From positions 4,960,001 to 5,024,000 of the forward strand of contig NC_018708.1 in the NCBI RefSeq assembly GCF_000302535.1: 64,000 nucleotides of DNA, in the 5' to 3' direction. Shown piece after piece: positions 16,304 to 25,499 of the stretch. A program made the position numbers and the translations under genes. The notes under the pieces were generated by a model, which was given only the letters and a program-made list of their open reading frames with translations, was not told where the DNA came from and ran no database searches. Origin of the DNA: Acidovorax sp. KKS102. Lineage in GTDB: Bacteria > Pseudomonadota > Gammaproteobacteria > Burkholderiales > Burkholderiaceae_C. Within the stretch, counting starts at the first letter, position 1. Each line of letters starts with the position of its first letter.

Positions 16304-18340
16304 TCAGGCCACCGGCATCTTCAGCTTGCGGTACAGCGTCTGGCGGCTGATGCCCAGTTGGCGCGCCGCCTGCGACATGTTGCCGCGCGCGGCCTGCAGC
16401 GCCTGGTCGATGGCGGCCTGGGACAGCTGCTGCAGGCTCAGGCTGGCGGGCAGGCCGTCCACACCGACGCCCGCTGCGGCATCGCTGCGCGGGCTGGTGG
16501 GCACCGCCGTCAGCGCCTGCACCAGGTCGTCCGGCATGTGCTCCCAGCCCAGGGTGTCTTCGCCCTCGGCCAGCATGGCGCAGGCGGTGCGCAGCACATT
16601 GGCCAGCTGGCGCAGGTTGCCGGGCCAGGGGTAGGCGGCCAGGCGGGCCAGCAGGTCGGGCGCCACCTGCACCTCAAAACCCAGCCCCTGTTCCGTCGCC
16701 AGGTCGGCCAGCAGGCGCTGCAGCAGCGCCACAAAGTCGCTGCGCTCGCGCAGTGCGGGCAGCTGCACCGTGAGGCCGTTGATGCGGTAGTACAGGTCTT
16801 GCCGAAAGCGCCCCTGTTCCGCCGCCTGCATGAGCTGGTTGTGCGTGGCGCAGACGAGTGCAAAGTCCACCGGCACGGCCTTGCTGGCCCCCACGGGCGT
16901 CACGCTGCGCTCCTGCAGCACGCGCAGCAGGCGGGTCTGCAGGGCCAGCGGCATGTCGCCAATTTCATCGAGAAACAGCGTGCCACCATGGGCCTCGCGC
17001 AGGCGGCCCAGGTGGCCCTCCTTGCGCGCACCGGTGAAGGCACCGGCCACATGGCCGAAGAGTTCGGATTCGATGAGGTGCTCGGGAATGGCTGCGCAGT
17101 TGATGGCCACAAACGGCGCATCGCGGCGCGGGCCGCTGGCATGCAGCGCACGCGCAAACACCTCCTTGCCCACGCCCGACTCGCCCTGCACCAGCACCGC
17201 AATCGGCTTGCCCACCACGCGGCGGGCCTTGTCGGCGGCGGTGCGCCAGCGGGCGTCGCCGGTGTCCAACTGGGCCAGTGCGTCTTGCTGGGGCACTGCG
17301 GCGGCCATAGCGGCGGGCCGTGTGGGGGTGGCAACCCAGGCGGCGTCCATCTGCACCTGGGCAAACAGCAAGGCGCCCTGCAGTGTGCGCAAGGCCTGCG
17401 GCTGCTGGGGGCGGCGCTTGTGGTGCGAGAGCAGGTCATCCAGCCGCACGTCCAGCACCCGCTCCAGCAAGGTGGCGCCCACATCGCCCGCGTGCAGGCC
17501 CAGCTGCGCCAGGGCCACGCGGTTGGCTCCCACGATCCAGCCGTCGGCCGACACGGCCACGATGCCCTCGGCCACGCTGCCAATGCCCTCGGGCGCGCTG
17601 TGCAGGTGCAGCCGGATGTTGCGTTTGCAGGCGGCCGCCAGCAGGCGGTTTTCGATCATGCGGGCGGCCGTGCTGACCAGGCCCAGCGCATGGGCGTGGC
17701 CATTGCGGTAGTCGCCCGAGATGTCGAGGATGCCCAGCAGCTCGCCGGTGGCCGAGAGGATGGGTGAGGCCGCGCAGGTGAGAAAGTTGTTGCGCTCCAG
17801 AAAATGCTCGCCGCCGTGCACCTCCACCGCGCAGGCCTCGGCCAGTGCCGTGCCGATGGCGTTGGTGCCCCGGTGCGCCTCGTGCCACGAGGCGCCGCTG
17901 GTCAGTGCCACGCGCTGGGCCTTGTCCACAAAGTGCGGGTCGCCCAGCGTGTGCATCAGCATGCCGCGCCGGTCGGCCAGCACCACCACGCTCTGGCTGT
18001 GGCGCACTTGCTCGAACAGGTATTCCATCACCGGCCGCGAATGCGCCAGCAGCTCGGGGTTGCTGGCCAGCACCTGGCGCAGCGTGCCGCTGCTGGGGTG
18101 GTCGATGGCGGGGGGCCGCCCGGTGGGCAGCAGGCCGGCCGCCATGCTGCGCGACCAAGAGCGCGCCAGGCGCTCGTCCACCAGGCCGCTGGGGCACTGG
18201 CCAGAGTCCAGCAGGTGCTGGCGGGCCTGTCGCAAGGCGACGGGGGAGGTGTTGGGGCGCACGCTTTGTCTCCGTGCGGGCTCAGGGCGGCCCGCTTGTG
18301 GTGTGTGGACCAGTATGGCGGGCTCCACGGCGCGGGGCAA
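16304..18340 (-). CDS. Sigma-54-dependent activator, AcoR family
   Basis: A 678-residue enhancer-binding protein. A GAF-type sensory domain covers roughly 100-235 and a degenerate PAS-like segment about 245-330. The AAA+ domain has Walker A GESGVGKE (386-393), the sigma-54-contact loop GAFTGA (433-438) and Walker B FLDEIGD (456-462). A Fis-type HTH (NMSQAARQLGISRQTLYRKLK) ends the protein. This is the AcoR architecture, which senses acetoin or alcohol/aldehyde signals in relatives. It faces the aldehyde dehydrogenase gene, its likely target. Confidence 0.93.
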   Translation of the reverse strand: MPRAVEPAILVHTPQAGRPEPARRQSVRPNTSPVALRQARQHLLDSGQCPSGLVDERLARSWSRSMAAGLLPTGRPPAIDHPSSGTLRQVLASNPELLAHSRPVMEYLFEQVRHSQSVVVLADRRGMLMHTLGDPHFVDKAQRVALTSGASWHEAHRGTNAIGTALAEACAVEVHGGEHFLERNNFLTCAASPILSATGELLGILDISGDYRNGHAHALGLVSTAARMIENRLLAAACKRNIRLHLHSAPEGIGSVAEGIVAVSADGWIVGANRVALAQLGLHAGDVGATLLERVLDVRLDDLLSHHKRRPQQPQALRTLQGALLFAQVQMDAAWVATPTRPAAMAAAVPQQDALAQLDTGDARWRTAADKARRVVGKPIAVLVQGESGVGKEVFARALHASGPRRDAPFVAINCAAIPEHLIESELFGHVAGAFTGARKEGHLGRLREAHGGTLFLDEIGDMPLALQTRLLRVLQERSVTPVGASKAVPVDFALVCATHNQLMQAAEQGRFRQDLYYRINGLTVQLPALRERSDFVALLQRLLADLATEQGLGFEVQVAPDLLARLAAYPWPGNLRQLANVLRTACAMLAEGEDTLGWEHMPDDLVQALTAVPTSPRSDAAAGVGVDGLPASLSLQQLSQAAIDQALQAARGNMSQAARQLGISRQTLYRKLKMPVA

Positions 18341-18385
18341 GGGTGTGGGCGCAAGCGGGGCGCCAACTGTTCCATTTCGTGACAG

Positions 18386-18404
18386 GTGTCGCGACCCGGG
18401 ACAC
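18386..18404. promoter_or_regulatory. Candidate upstream activator site for the AcoR-type protein
   Basis: GTGTC-N9-GACAC, with a further GACA-GG-TGTC overlapping at 18381-18390 and a related GCGACAGGTATC at 18421. These lie about 90-110 bases upstream of the candidate -24/-12 promoter, the usual distance for a sigma-54 enhancer. Confidence 0.45.
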
Positions 18405-18489
18405 CCGGGCGCGGGCGGCTGCGACAGGTATCCGCACTGGACGGCCGAAAAAAGCCAATGAAATCAACACTTCGCGGGCCGTGGCCCGC

Positions 18490-18505
18490 TGGCATGTGTT
18501 TTGAG
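18490..18505 (+). promoter_or_regulatory. Candidate sigma-54 (-24/-12) promoter
   Basis: TGGCATG-N4-TTGAG matches the consensus TGGCACG-N4-TTGCW with the right GG-to-G spacing; the -12 C is replaced by A. It lies 71 bases before the aldehyde dehydrogenase start, opposite a sigma-54 activator gene. Confidence 0.6.
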
Positions 18506-18575
18506 TAAGGGGTTGGCATCGGACAGGCGCTACAGAGGCCACCCGATGCACACAACCATCGCAGGAGACAACACC

Positions 18576-20099
18576 ATGACCGTTTACGCAGCCCCCGGCG
18601 CCGCTGGCGCCAAGATCACCTACAAGCCCCGTTACGACAACTTCATCGGCGGCAAATTCGTGCCCCCCGTCAAGGGCCAGTACTTTGACGTCATCACGCC
18701 GGTGAGCGGCAAGGTCTACACCCAGGCCGCGCGCTCCACCGCCGAAGACATCGAACTGGCACTGGACGCCGCCCACGCCGCAGCCGACAGCTGGGGCAAG
18801 ACCGATGCCGCCACGCGCGCCAACATCCTGCTCAAGATCGCCAACCGCATCGAAGAAAACCTGGAGCGCCTGGCCTACGCCGAAACCGTGGACAACGGCA
18901 AGGCCATCCGCGAGACGCTGAACGCCGACATTCCGCTCACCGTGGACCACTTCCGCTACTTTGCGGGCTGCGTGCGTGCGCAAGAAGGCGCCCTCTCCAA
19001 CATCGACGAGAACACCGTGGCGTATCACATCCAGGAGCCGCTGGGCGTGGTGGGCCAGATCATTCCGTGGAACTTCCCCATCCTGATGGCCGCGTGGAAG
19101 CTGGCGCCCGCGCTGGGTGCTGGCAACTGTGTGGTGCTCAAGCCCGCAGAGTCCACGCCGATTTCCATCCTCATCCTGGTCGAGCTGATCGCCGACCTGC
19201 TGCCGCCCGGCGTGCTCAACATCGTCAACGGCTACGGCCGCGAGGCCGGCATGCCGCTGGCGCAGAGCAAGCGCATTGCAAAAATAGCGTTCACCGGCTC
19301 CACCAGCACCGGCCGCGTGATTGCGCAGGCCGCTGCCAACAACCTGATCCCCGCCACGCTGGAGCTGGGCGGCAAGAGCCCCAACATCTTCTTTGCCGAC
19401 GTGATGGACAAGGACGATGCGTTTCTGGACAAGGCGATTGAAGGTCTGGTGCTGTTTGCGTTCAACCAGGGCGAGGTCTGCACCTGCCCATCGCGCGCAC
19501 TCATTCAGGAATCGATCTACGACAAGTTCATGGAACGTGTCTTGAAGCGCGTGGCCGCCATCAAGCACCAGAACCCGCTGGACACCGACAGCATGATGGG
19601 CGCGCAGGCATCGAAGGAACAGCTCACCAAGATCCTGAGCTACCTCGACCTGGGCAAGCAGGAGGGCGCCGAAGTGCTGGCTGGCGGCGGCCAGGCCCAC
19701 CTGGGCGGTGACCTGGAAGGCGGCTACTACGTGCAGCCCACGCTGTTCAAGGGCCACAACAAGATGCGCATCTTCCAGGAAGAAATCTTCGGCCCCGTGC
19801 TGGCCGTGACCACCTTCAAGGACGAGGCCGAAGCGCTCGCCATTGCCAACGACACGCTGTACGGCCTGGGCGCCGGCGTGTGGAGCCGCAACGGCAACGT
19901 GGCCTACCGCATGGGCCGCGCGATCAAGGCCGGGCGCGTGTGGACCAACTGCTACCACGCGTACCCTGCGCACGCAGCGTTTGGCGGCTACAAGGAGTCG
20001 GGCATCGGGCGTGAGACGCACAAGATGATGTTGGACCATTATCAGCAAACGAAGAACCTGCTGGTTAGCTACAGCGAAAACAAGCTCGGCTTCTTCTGA
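18576..20099 (+). CDS. NAD-dependent aldehyde dehydrogenase (AldB/AcoD/ExaC type)
   Basis: A 507-residue cytoplasmic aldehyde dehydrogenase that oxidises acetaldehyde-type substrates to acids. The general base is Glu264 in LELGGKSPN and the nucleophile Cys302 in [19 protein letters not shown] (162-168) and the FTGST loop bind NAD. The C-terminal [25 protein letters not shown] is typical of the AldB/AcoD/ExaC group linked to acetoin and ethanol use. AGGAGA precedes the ATG at 18576. The sigma-54 activator opposite and the DUF779 gene downstream fit this group. Confidence 0.95.
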   Translation: MTVYAAPGAAGAKITYKPRYDNFIGGKFVPPVKGQYFDVITPVSGKVYTQAARSTAEDIELALDAAHAAADSWGKTDAATRANILLKIANRIEENLERLAYAETVDNGKAIRETLNADIPLTVDHFRYFAGCVRAQEGALSNIDENTVAYHIQEPLGVVGQIIPWNFPILMAAWKLAPALGAGNCVVLKPAESTPISILILVELIADLLPPGVLNIVNGYGREAGMPLAQSKRIAKIAFTGSTSTGRVIAQAAANNLIPATLELGGKSPNIFFADVMDKDDAFLDKAIEGLVLFAFNQGEVCTCPSRALIQESIYDKFMERVLKRVAAIKHQNPLDTDSMMGAQASKEQLTKILSYLDLGKQEGAEVLAGGGQAHLGGDLEGGYYVQPTLFKGHNKMRIFQEEIFGPVLAVTTFKDEAEALAIANDTLYGLGAGVWSRNGNVAYRMGRAIKAGRVWTNCYHAYPAHAAFGGYKESGIGRETHKMMLDHYQQTKNLLVSYSENKLGFF

Positions 20100-20107
20100 T
20101 CTGGGGT

Positions 20108-20125
20108 GGCGGTCCAAAAACCGCC
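20108..20125 (+). other. Stem-loop after the aldehyde dehydrogenase gene
   Basis: GGCGGT-CCAAAA-ACCGCC lies eight bases after the stop codon. There is no U-run, so it is more likely an mRNA stabiliser or weak attenuator between the dehydrogenase and DUF779 genes than a full terminator. Confidence 0.4.
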
Positions 20126-20279
20126 CCTGGCGTCGTTGCTCCGTCTTGCCGTGGCGCTGCCACTGTCTGCGACGGAGACGCCTGGCCAGGGACGGTTTGT
20201 GGACCGCTGGAAACGTTTCTACGGATGCGGCTCGTTGTTCCAACTGGCCGCGTTTTTGCATTGCACGCTGGAGACAACC

Positions 20280-20657
20280 ATGGTCGAAAAAGTCACCGCC
20301 ACCCCCGCCGCACTGGAGCTGGTGGCCTTTCTGCAAACCAAGCACGGCCCCGATTTGATGTTCCATCAATCGGGCGGCTGCTGCGACAACAGCGCAGCCA
20401 ACTGCTACCTGCCGGGTGAGATCACGATGGGTGCGGGCGATGTGTATCTGGGCGACATCGGCGGTTGCCCGTTCTACATCGGGCGCGCGCAGTATGAGAC
20501 CTGGAAACACACGCAGCTCATCATCGATGTGATCGAAGGCACGGGCGGCACGTTTTCGCTGGAGGGGCCGGAGGGCAAGGCCTTCCACACGCGCTCGCGG
20601 GTGTTCACCGACGCGGAGCTGGCCGAGCTGGGCATTGCACCCGGGCCTGCGGCGTGA
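20280..20657 (+). CDS. DUF779 domain protein
   Basis: A 125-residue cytoplasmic protein with the family's conserved MFHQSGGCCDNSAANCY segment (Cys34, Cys35, Cys42) and the GGCPFYIGRAQYE block (about residues 60-72). DUF779 proteins are found beside AldB/AcoD-type aldehyde dehydrogenases. The role is unknown; the clustered cysteines suggest metal or thiol chemistry. TGGAGACAACC just before the ATG gives a fair ribosome binding site. It lies 180 bases after the dehydrogenase gene and is probably co-expressed. Confidence 0.92.
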   Translation: MVEKVTATPAALELVAFLQTKHGPDLMFHQSGGCCDNSAANCYLPGEITMGAGDVYLGDIGGCPFYIGRAQYETWKHTQLIIDVIEGTGGTFSLEGPEGKAFHTRSRVFTDAELAELGIAPGPAA

Positions 20658-20724
20658 ACGCCGGGGGCTGTACAGCCCTCCATGACGCCCCTTCATGCCC
20701 GCTCCAGCGCATATCGGGTCATTC

Positions 20725-20773
20725 TGGCCGGTAGCGCTAGTGCAATATGCCGCCGCAGCTATTGAATTCGTAG
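20725..20773 (+). repeat. Dispersed 60-bp repeat, copy R5; contains the chemoreceptor stop codon
   Basis: GGCCGGTAGCGCTAGTGC, AATATGCC, then CAGCTATTGAATTCGTAGC. The minus-strand TAG of the chemoreceptor gene (20759-20761) is the CTA of the CAGCTATTG block, so the receptor's last codons are repeat sequence. Confidence 0.8.
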
Positions 20774-22729
20774 CGCGCCTGCGGCCGTGCGCCCGCCGCC
20801 ATCGTCGCCGAGGCGGAACACCGACACCACCTGCACCAGGTCTTCGGCCTGGTTCTTGAGGCTGCTGGCAGCGGCGGCCATCTCCTCGACCAGCGCCGCG
20901 TTCTGCTGGGTCACCTGGTCCATCTGCGTCACGGCCTCGCCCACCTGGGCCACGCCCAGCGATTGTTCGTGGCTCGCGGCGCTGATCTCGCCCACGATGT
21001 CGGTCACGCGGCGGATGGCGCCCACCACCTCGCTCATCGTGGCGCCGGCGCGGTCCACCAGGGCGCTGCCATGGGCCACGCGCTCCACGCTGGCGCTGAT
21101 GAGCGTCTTGATCTCGCGCGCGGCCTCGGCACTGCGCCCGGCCAGGCTGCGCACCTCGCTGGCCACCACCGCAAAGCCCCGGCCTTGCTCGCCTGCGCGG
21201 GCGGCTTCCACGGCCGCGTTGAGCGCGAGGATGTTGGTCTGGAACGCGATGGAGTCGATCACACCGATGATGTCGGAGATCTTCTGCGACGAGGCGTTGA
21301 TGCCGTGCATGGTGTCCACCACCTGCGCCACCACTTCACCGCCCTGCACGGCCACCGTGCTGGCATTGGCGGCCAGCTGGCTCGCCTGCTGGGCGCTGTC
21401 GGCGTTCTGGCGCACGGTGGCGTTGAGCTGCTCCATCGACGCGGCGGTCTCTTCCAGCGCGCTGGCCTGGCTTTCGGTGCGGGCCGACAGGTCGGTGTTG
21501 CCCTGGGCAATCTGCACGCTGGCCGTGGCCACACTCTCGGAGCCACTGCGCACGTTGCGCACCACCTGCGTGAGCTGTGCGCGCATCTGCTGCAAGGCCT
21601 CCAGCAACTGGCCCACCTCGTTGGTGCCATGGGCAATGGGGGCCCCGCTCAGGTCGCCCTGCGCCACGGCGCGTGACAGCGCCACAGCCTGCGACAGCGG
21701 CCCGGTCATGGAGCGCACGAACACCAGCGCCATCGCACTGGTGGCCGACAGCGTGAGCACCAGGGCCAGCGCCACCCACAGCAGGTTGCGCTGCAGCCCT
21801 GCCACGCGCGCCTGCAGCGCCTGGTCGAGGCTGGCCATCGACAGGTTGTTGAGCGCGTTCAGCGCCTCGATGGTGCGGGTGAACGCGTCGAAGTAATCCT
21901 TGGACGGCAGCTGCAGCTCGGTAGCGTTGAGGATGTCGCGCTCCACCATCTGCAGCGACTGCTGGATCTGCCCTTGCACGGCCTGCGCGCTGCTGCCCAG
22001 CGCACGCTGCAGCTCAGCATTGCCCTGCAAGGCGCGGTCCAGCCCGCGGAAGGTGTCGCCCTGCAGCTCGGCCACGCGCTGCTGCAGCACCAGCAGCTGG
22101 CCCTTGCCCTGGGGCGTCAACTCGCGCTTGCCCAAGGCGCTGGCGCCCTGGGCGCGCAGCATGCCCAGCTTTTCGCCCAGCATGGGGGCCTGCGCCAGCG
22201 AGGCCTGCACCAGCGCGTGGGTGTCGGCCTCGGGGTCGATCTGCAGGCCATAGGCATGCACCAGCGACTCATTGAGCTGCAGCAGCGTTGCGATGAGCTG
22301 GGTGTGCTGCGCGGTGCTTTGCGCCTGTTCGATGCTGCGCGCGGCCACGGCCTGCTCCAGGGTGCGCCAGGTCTGCTGCGCCTGGGTCCAGGCCGCCATT
22401 TGCGCGGCGGGCACCTTGGCGGCGGCAAAGCGGGCGCTCACGTCGTCCAGCGCGGTGTTGAGCGCATCACGCGCGGCGGGGCGGCGCGCGGCCAGCGACT
22501 CGTCGCCCCCCAGCATGCCCACCGACAGACCCCGGTGCACCTGCATGCGCTGCACCAGCAGCGTGAGCGCCTGGGCGGGGGCCACGCCCTGCGCCTCCAG
22601 GCGCGCGTGGTCGATGGCGTGGAGGGAGTCGCGCACCACCAGATATGTGGGCAGGGCGCTCATCATGAGCCCGATGGTCCCCAGGATGAGGAATTTTTCG
22701 AGCAGGTTCAACCGGTGAAGCAATGACAT
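20759..22729 (-). CDS. Methyl-accepting chemotaxis protein
   Basis: A 656-residue chemoreceptor. TM1 is about residues 11-31, followed by a large helical, Gln/Ala-rich periplasmic sensor domain of about 280 residues, TM2 ([23 protein letters not shown]), HAMP, and a cytoplasmic signalling domain. The tip has [31 protein letters not shown] intact, so it should couple to CheA/CheW. No C-terminal NWETF-like pentapeptide is seen. The ATG at 22729 gives the normal short N-tail. No chemotaxis genes are adjacent. The last residues (LRIQ) are encoded by repeat R5. Confidence 0.95.
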   Translation of the reverse strand: MSLLHRLNLLEKFLILGTIGLMMSALPTYLVVRDSLHAIDHARLEAQGVAPAQALTLLVQRMQVHRGLSVGMLGGDESLAARRPAARDALNTALDDVSARFAAAKVPAAQMAAWTQAQQTWRTLEQAVAARSIEQAQSTAQHTQLIATLLQLNESLVHAYGLQIDPEADTHALVQASLAQAPMLGEKLGMLRAQGASALGKRELTPQGKGQLLVLQQRVAELQGDTFRGLDRALQGNAELQRALGSSAQAVQGQIQQSLQMVERDILNATELQLPSKDYFDAFTRTIEALNALNNLSMASLDQALQARVAGLQRNLLWVALALVLTLSATSAMALVFVRSMTGPLSQAVALSRAVAQGDLSGAPIAHGTNEVGQLLEALQQMRAQLTQVVRNVRSGSESVATASVQIAQGNTDLSARTESQASALEETAASMEQLNATVRQNADSAQQASQLAANASTVAVQGGEVVAQVVDTMHGINASSQKISDIIGVIDSIAFQTNILALNAAVEAARAGEQGRGFAVVASEVRSLAGRSAEAAREIKTLISASVERVAHGSALVDRAGATMSEVVGAIRRVTDIVGEISAASHEQSLGVAQVGEAVTQMDQVTQQNAALVEEMAAAASSLKNQAEDLVQVVSVFRLGDDGGGRTAAGALRIQ

Positions 22730-23049
22730 GGCAATGGACGCAGGCCACACGGCGTGCGCTTTAGAGTAGGCCCCAGGGGCGGGTGTCGGCTCCGCCGACT
22801 GGAGGGCGGCCCCTGTAAACCTGAGGACGATCGCATGGGGAAATCGTCCACCGGCACCGAGGGCCAAACGGAATGGTTCTCAATGTAGGGACGCGTTTGC
22901 AGTAGGGTTTTGACTCAGGTCAAGTGACGCAGAGCTTCGCCCACGCGGCCGCATCGCGAGCGCTGGGCTGCGTTCGGAGGCGGGTGGAGGCTGCGGCCAC
23001 CGGGGCGCTGGAGAATAATGAACGCCTCCCCATCCTTTGGAGCCCCGGC
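22730..23049. other. Divergent intergenic region between chemoreceptor and thioesterase
   Basis: No gene seen. On the chemoreceptor side it can form a nested stem-loop at 22774-22815: outer CAGGGGC/GCCCCTG and inner GTCGGC-TCC-GCCGAC. On the thioesterase side there is a perfect palindrome, TTGAC-TCAG-GTCAA, at 22910-22923. I could not identify a convincing flagellar-type promoter for the receptor. Confidence 0.5.
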
Positions 23050-23490
23050 ATGCACTCAACCACCCTGCGCTTCCTGGCGTCCCAGACCACGCTGCCCCAG
23101 GCAGGCCGCATCCCCGGCGGCACGGTGCTGCGCTGGGTGGACGAAACCGGGTTTGCCTGCGCCAGCGCCTGGGCCAAGGGCGCCTGCATCACCGAGTTTG
23201 TGGGCGGCGCCCACTTTGTGCGCGCCATCCGCCCGGGGGACCTGGTGGAGGTGCACGCGCGCCTGGCCTACACCACCGACACCAGCATGTGCCTGGCCGT
23301 GGAAGTGCGCAGCGGCGCCGTGCACGGCGCACCGCTGGAGGACGTGGTGCACTGCGTGGCCGTGTACACCGCCGTGGATGCCAGCGACCAGCCGCGCACC
23401 GTGGACAAGTGGAGCCCCGAGACCCCCGGTGACATTGCGCTGGCCCAGCGCGTGAAGGCGCACATCGACGCAGCGCGCGCGGCGCAATGA
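23050..23490 (+). CDS. Acyl-CoA thioesterase, hotdog fold (YciA-like)
   Basis: A 146-residue single-hotdog acyl-CoA thioesterase: GRIPGGTVLRWVDETGFACA (residues 18-37) carries the conserved active-site Asp, followed by the helix ASAWAKGACITEFVGGAHFVRAIRPGDLVEVHARL. It hydrolyses acyl-CoA to free acid and CoA; chain-length preference is not visible. The ATG at 23050 follows TTGGAG. Its stop overlaps the start of the downstream exporter (ATGA), so the two are one operon. Confidence 0.88.
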   Translation: MHSTTLRFLASQTTLPQAGRIPGGTVLRWVDETGFACASAWAKGACITEFVGGAHFVRAIRPGDLVEVHARLAYTTDTSMCLAVEVRSGAVHGAPLEDVVHCVAVYTAVDASDQPRTVDKWSPETPGDIALAQRVKAHIDAARAAQ

Positions 23491-24458
23491 GCGGCGCTGC
23501 ACAGGCCGCATCCGCCACCAGCCCGCTGCGTGCGCGCGACCTGCTCGCGGCGCTGGTGGTGGTGATCCTCTGGGGCGTGAACTTTGTGGCGATGAAGTGG
23601 GGACTGCGCAGCTTCAGCCCCTTCCAGCTGGGTGCCGCGCGCTACCTGTGCGCTGCCCTGCCGCTGGTGCTGCTGGTGCGCCCACCGCGCATGCACTGGC
23701 GCTGGGTGCTGCTGTTCGGGCTGTTCCAGGGCGTGGGGCAGTTCGGCTTTTTGTTCATGGGGCTCAAGGTGGGCATGACGGCCGGGCTGGCGAGCGTGCT
23801 GCTGCAGACCCAGGTGTTCTTCACGGCGCTCCTGGGCTTTGCGCTGTTGCGCGAGCGGCCGGGGCTGCCGCTGCGCGTGGGCATGGGGCTGGCCGCACTG
23901 GGGCTGGTGTGTTTTGCGATGAACTATGTGGGCCCGGGCTCCGGCGTGGGGGTGGCGGCGGCCACCACGCTGGCGGGCCTGCTGCTCACGCTGTGTGGCG
24001 CGGCGATGTGGGCGTCGTCCAACATCGTGGCGCGGCTGGCGCAGCAGCACAGCCCGGGGTTTGACCCCTTGGCCTTTGTGATCTGGAGCAGCCTGGTGCC
24101 GGTGCTGCCGTTCATGGCGCTGTCCGCCCTGTTCGACCCTGACGCCGCGCGTTGGCTGCAGTGGCAGACGCTGGCCAACGTGCCGCTGCTGTCATGGGCG
24201 GCGGTGGCCTACCTGGGCTGGGCCGCCACCATCGTGGGCTACGCGCTGTGGACCAACCTGCTGCAGCGCTACCCCGCCAACCGCGTTGCGCCCTTTAGTT
24301 TGGCGGTGCCAGTGGTGGGCCTTACCGCAGGCTGGCTGCTGCTGGACGAGGGCGTGGCGCCCTGGCAGTGGGCAGGCATTGCGCTGGTGGTGGCCGCGCT
24401 GGCCTGTGTGGTGCTGGGGCCCCGGCTACAAGCCAAAATGGCCGGTAGCGCTAGTTGA
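23487..24458 (+). CDS. EamA-type DMT exporter
   Basis: A 323-residue inner-membrane protein with ten hydrophobic segments in two EamA repeats. Segments such as VVVILWGVNFVAMKWGL, GMTAGLASVLLQTQVFFTALLG, VIWSSLVPVLPF and AATIVGYALW resemble E. coli EamA, an exporter of O-acetylserine and cysteine pathway metabolites. Substrate identity here is inference. It overlaps the thioesterase by four bases. The last residues (QAKMAGSAS) and the TGA stop are made by dispersed repeat R6. Confidence 0.9.
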   Translation: MSGAAQAASATSPLRARDLLAALVVVILWGVNFVAMKWGLRSFSPFQLGAARYLCAALPLVLLVRPPRMHWRWVLLFGLFQGVGQFGFLFMGLKVGMTAGLASVLLQTQVFFTALLGFALLRERPGLPLRVGMGLAALGLVCFAMNYVGPGSGVGVAAATTLAGLLLTLCGAAMWASSNIVARLAQQHSPGFDPLAFVIWSSLVPVLPFMALSALFDPDAARWLQWQTLANVPLLSWAAVAYLGWAATIVGYALWTNLLQRYPANRVAPFSLAVPVVGLTAGWLLLDEGVAPWQWAGIALVVAALACVVLGPRLQAKMAGSAS

Positions 24459-24490
24459 ACATGCCCCAACAGCTATCAACTAGATAGCAA
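24428..24490 (+). repeat. Dispersed 60-bp repeat, copy R6; contains the exporter stop codon
   Basis: The most complete copy: CAAGCCAAAATGGCCGGTAG, CGCTAGTTGAACATGCC, then CAGCTATCAACTAGATAGCA. The TGA at 24456-24458 in CTAGTTGAAC ends the exporter gene. Confidence 0.85.
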
Positions 24491-24506
24491 ACTGCCGCGG
24501 CATCGG

Positions 24507-25499
24507 CTACAGCAACCGGCGCCGCGCAAAGCGCACCACGGTCACTCCGGCACGTGCTTGGCGCACCGAGGGCATGACCAGCACGCAGTCGTCGTACGGG
24601 GTGACCACCGGCACGCCGTCGTTGTCGCCAATCACCGTGCCCGCCTTCTCGAACACTTCCAGGCCCGTGTACGGCGCCACAAACCGGAAGGCGCTGCTGG
24701 TGGCGACCACGGGGCCGGTCACCTCCAGCGCCCACTGGCGCGGTGCATCGGGCAGGCGCCAGCCGGGTAGCTGCTGCGCCAGTGCGTCGGCGCTCAGGGC
24801 GCCAGACTGTTCGATGAAGCGCACGCACTGGTCCTGCGCCACAGCGCGGCTGGCCGGGTCGCCATGGAAGCCACATTCGATGAGCAGCGAGCGCGTGCCG
24901 TTGTCGTCCAGGTCGCCAAACCGGCCGTAGTCGCGCATGCGCACGCCGTCCTTGTGGCCGGCGTCCACCACGATGTGCTCGGGCGAGCGCATGGCGCGCG
25001 CCAGCGCCAGGTTGCGCGGCTGGATGCCGGTGAGCAGCAGCGGCGCCGAGGGCTCGTGCATGGAATGGATGTCGAGCAGCCAGTCGGCCTGCGCCACCCA
25101 CGGGCGCAGCGCGGCGGCGCGGCGGCGCTCGTTGGTGTCGGCCGCATCGATGCGCTCGTCGAGCCACTGGCGGTTGAGGTCTTCGTCGGTGAAGCGCGAG
25201 GCGTCGTGGTTGCCGGGGTCAAACCGGTCGAAGGCGTCGAGGTTGCAGAACGCAAGCGTGAGCGTGCCCTGCTGCGGGCGCACACCGGCGTCGAGCAGGC
25301 CTTTGAGCGCCCAGGCGCCGCACAGCTCGTTGCCATGCACCAGGGCGCTGATCATCACGTGGCGGCCAGGCCGGCCCGAGTCGAAGTGCCATACGCCTTC
25401 GGTGCCGGTGTTGCCGGCACGCCAGGCGCTGATGTCGGGGGCAGGCAGCGCAAACACCAGGGGTTGCACGGACGTGGGAGAGAGGGGGCTGGTGCTCAT
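24507..25499 (-). CDS. Succinylglutamate desuccinylase/aspartoacylase family protein
   Basis: A 330-residue zinc carboxypeptidase-like amidohydrolase. HGNE at 55-58 gives the first zinc ligands (His55, Glu58), FRD-type FTDEDLNRQW follows near residue 102, and DIHSMHE gives the third ligand His. Members remove acyl groups from N-acyl amino acids. Its ATG overlaps the stop of the upstream Bug-family binding-protein gene (ATGA), suggesting that the imported compound could be this enzyme's substrate, which is inference. Confidence 0.88.
   Translation of the reverse strand: MSTSPLSPTSVQPLVFALPAPDISAWRAGNTGTEGVWHFDSGRPGRHVMISALVHGNELCGAWALKGLLDAGVRPQQGTLTLAFCNLDAFDRFDPGNHDASRFTDEDLNRQWLDERIDAADTNERRRAAALRPWVAQADWLLDIHSMHEPSAPLLLTGIQPRNLALARAMRSPEHIVVDAGHKDGVRMRDYGRFGDLDDNGTRSLLIECGFHGDPASRAVAQDQCVRFIEQSGALSADALAQQLPGWRLPDAPRQWALEVTGPVVATSSAFRFVAPYTGLEVFEKAGTVIGDNDGVPVVTPYDDCVLVMPSVRQARAGVTVVRFARRRLL

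Noticed and set aside
20108-20125. Intrinsic terminator after the aldehyde dehydrogenase
   Set aside because: The hairpin has no T-run, so termination is not supported.
18282-20696. 804-codon minus strand frame over the aldehyde dehydrogenase
   Set aside because: Opposite an enzyme with intact catalytic residues; no domain in it.
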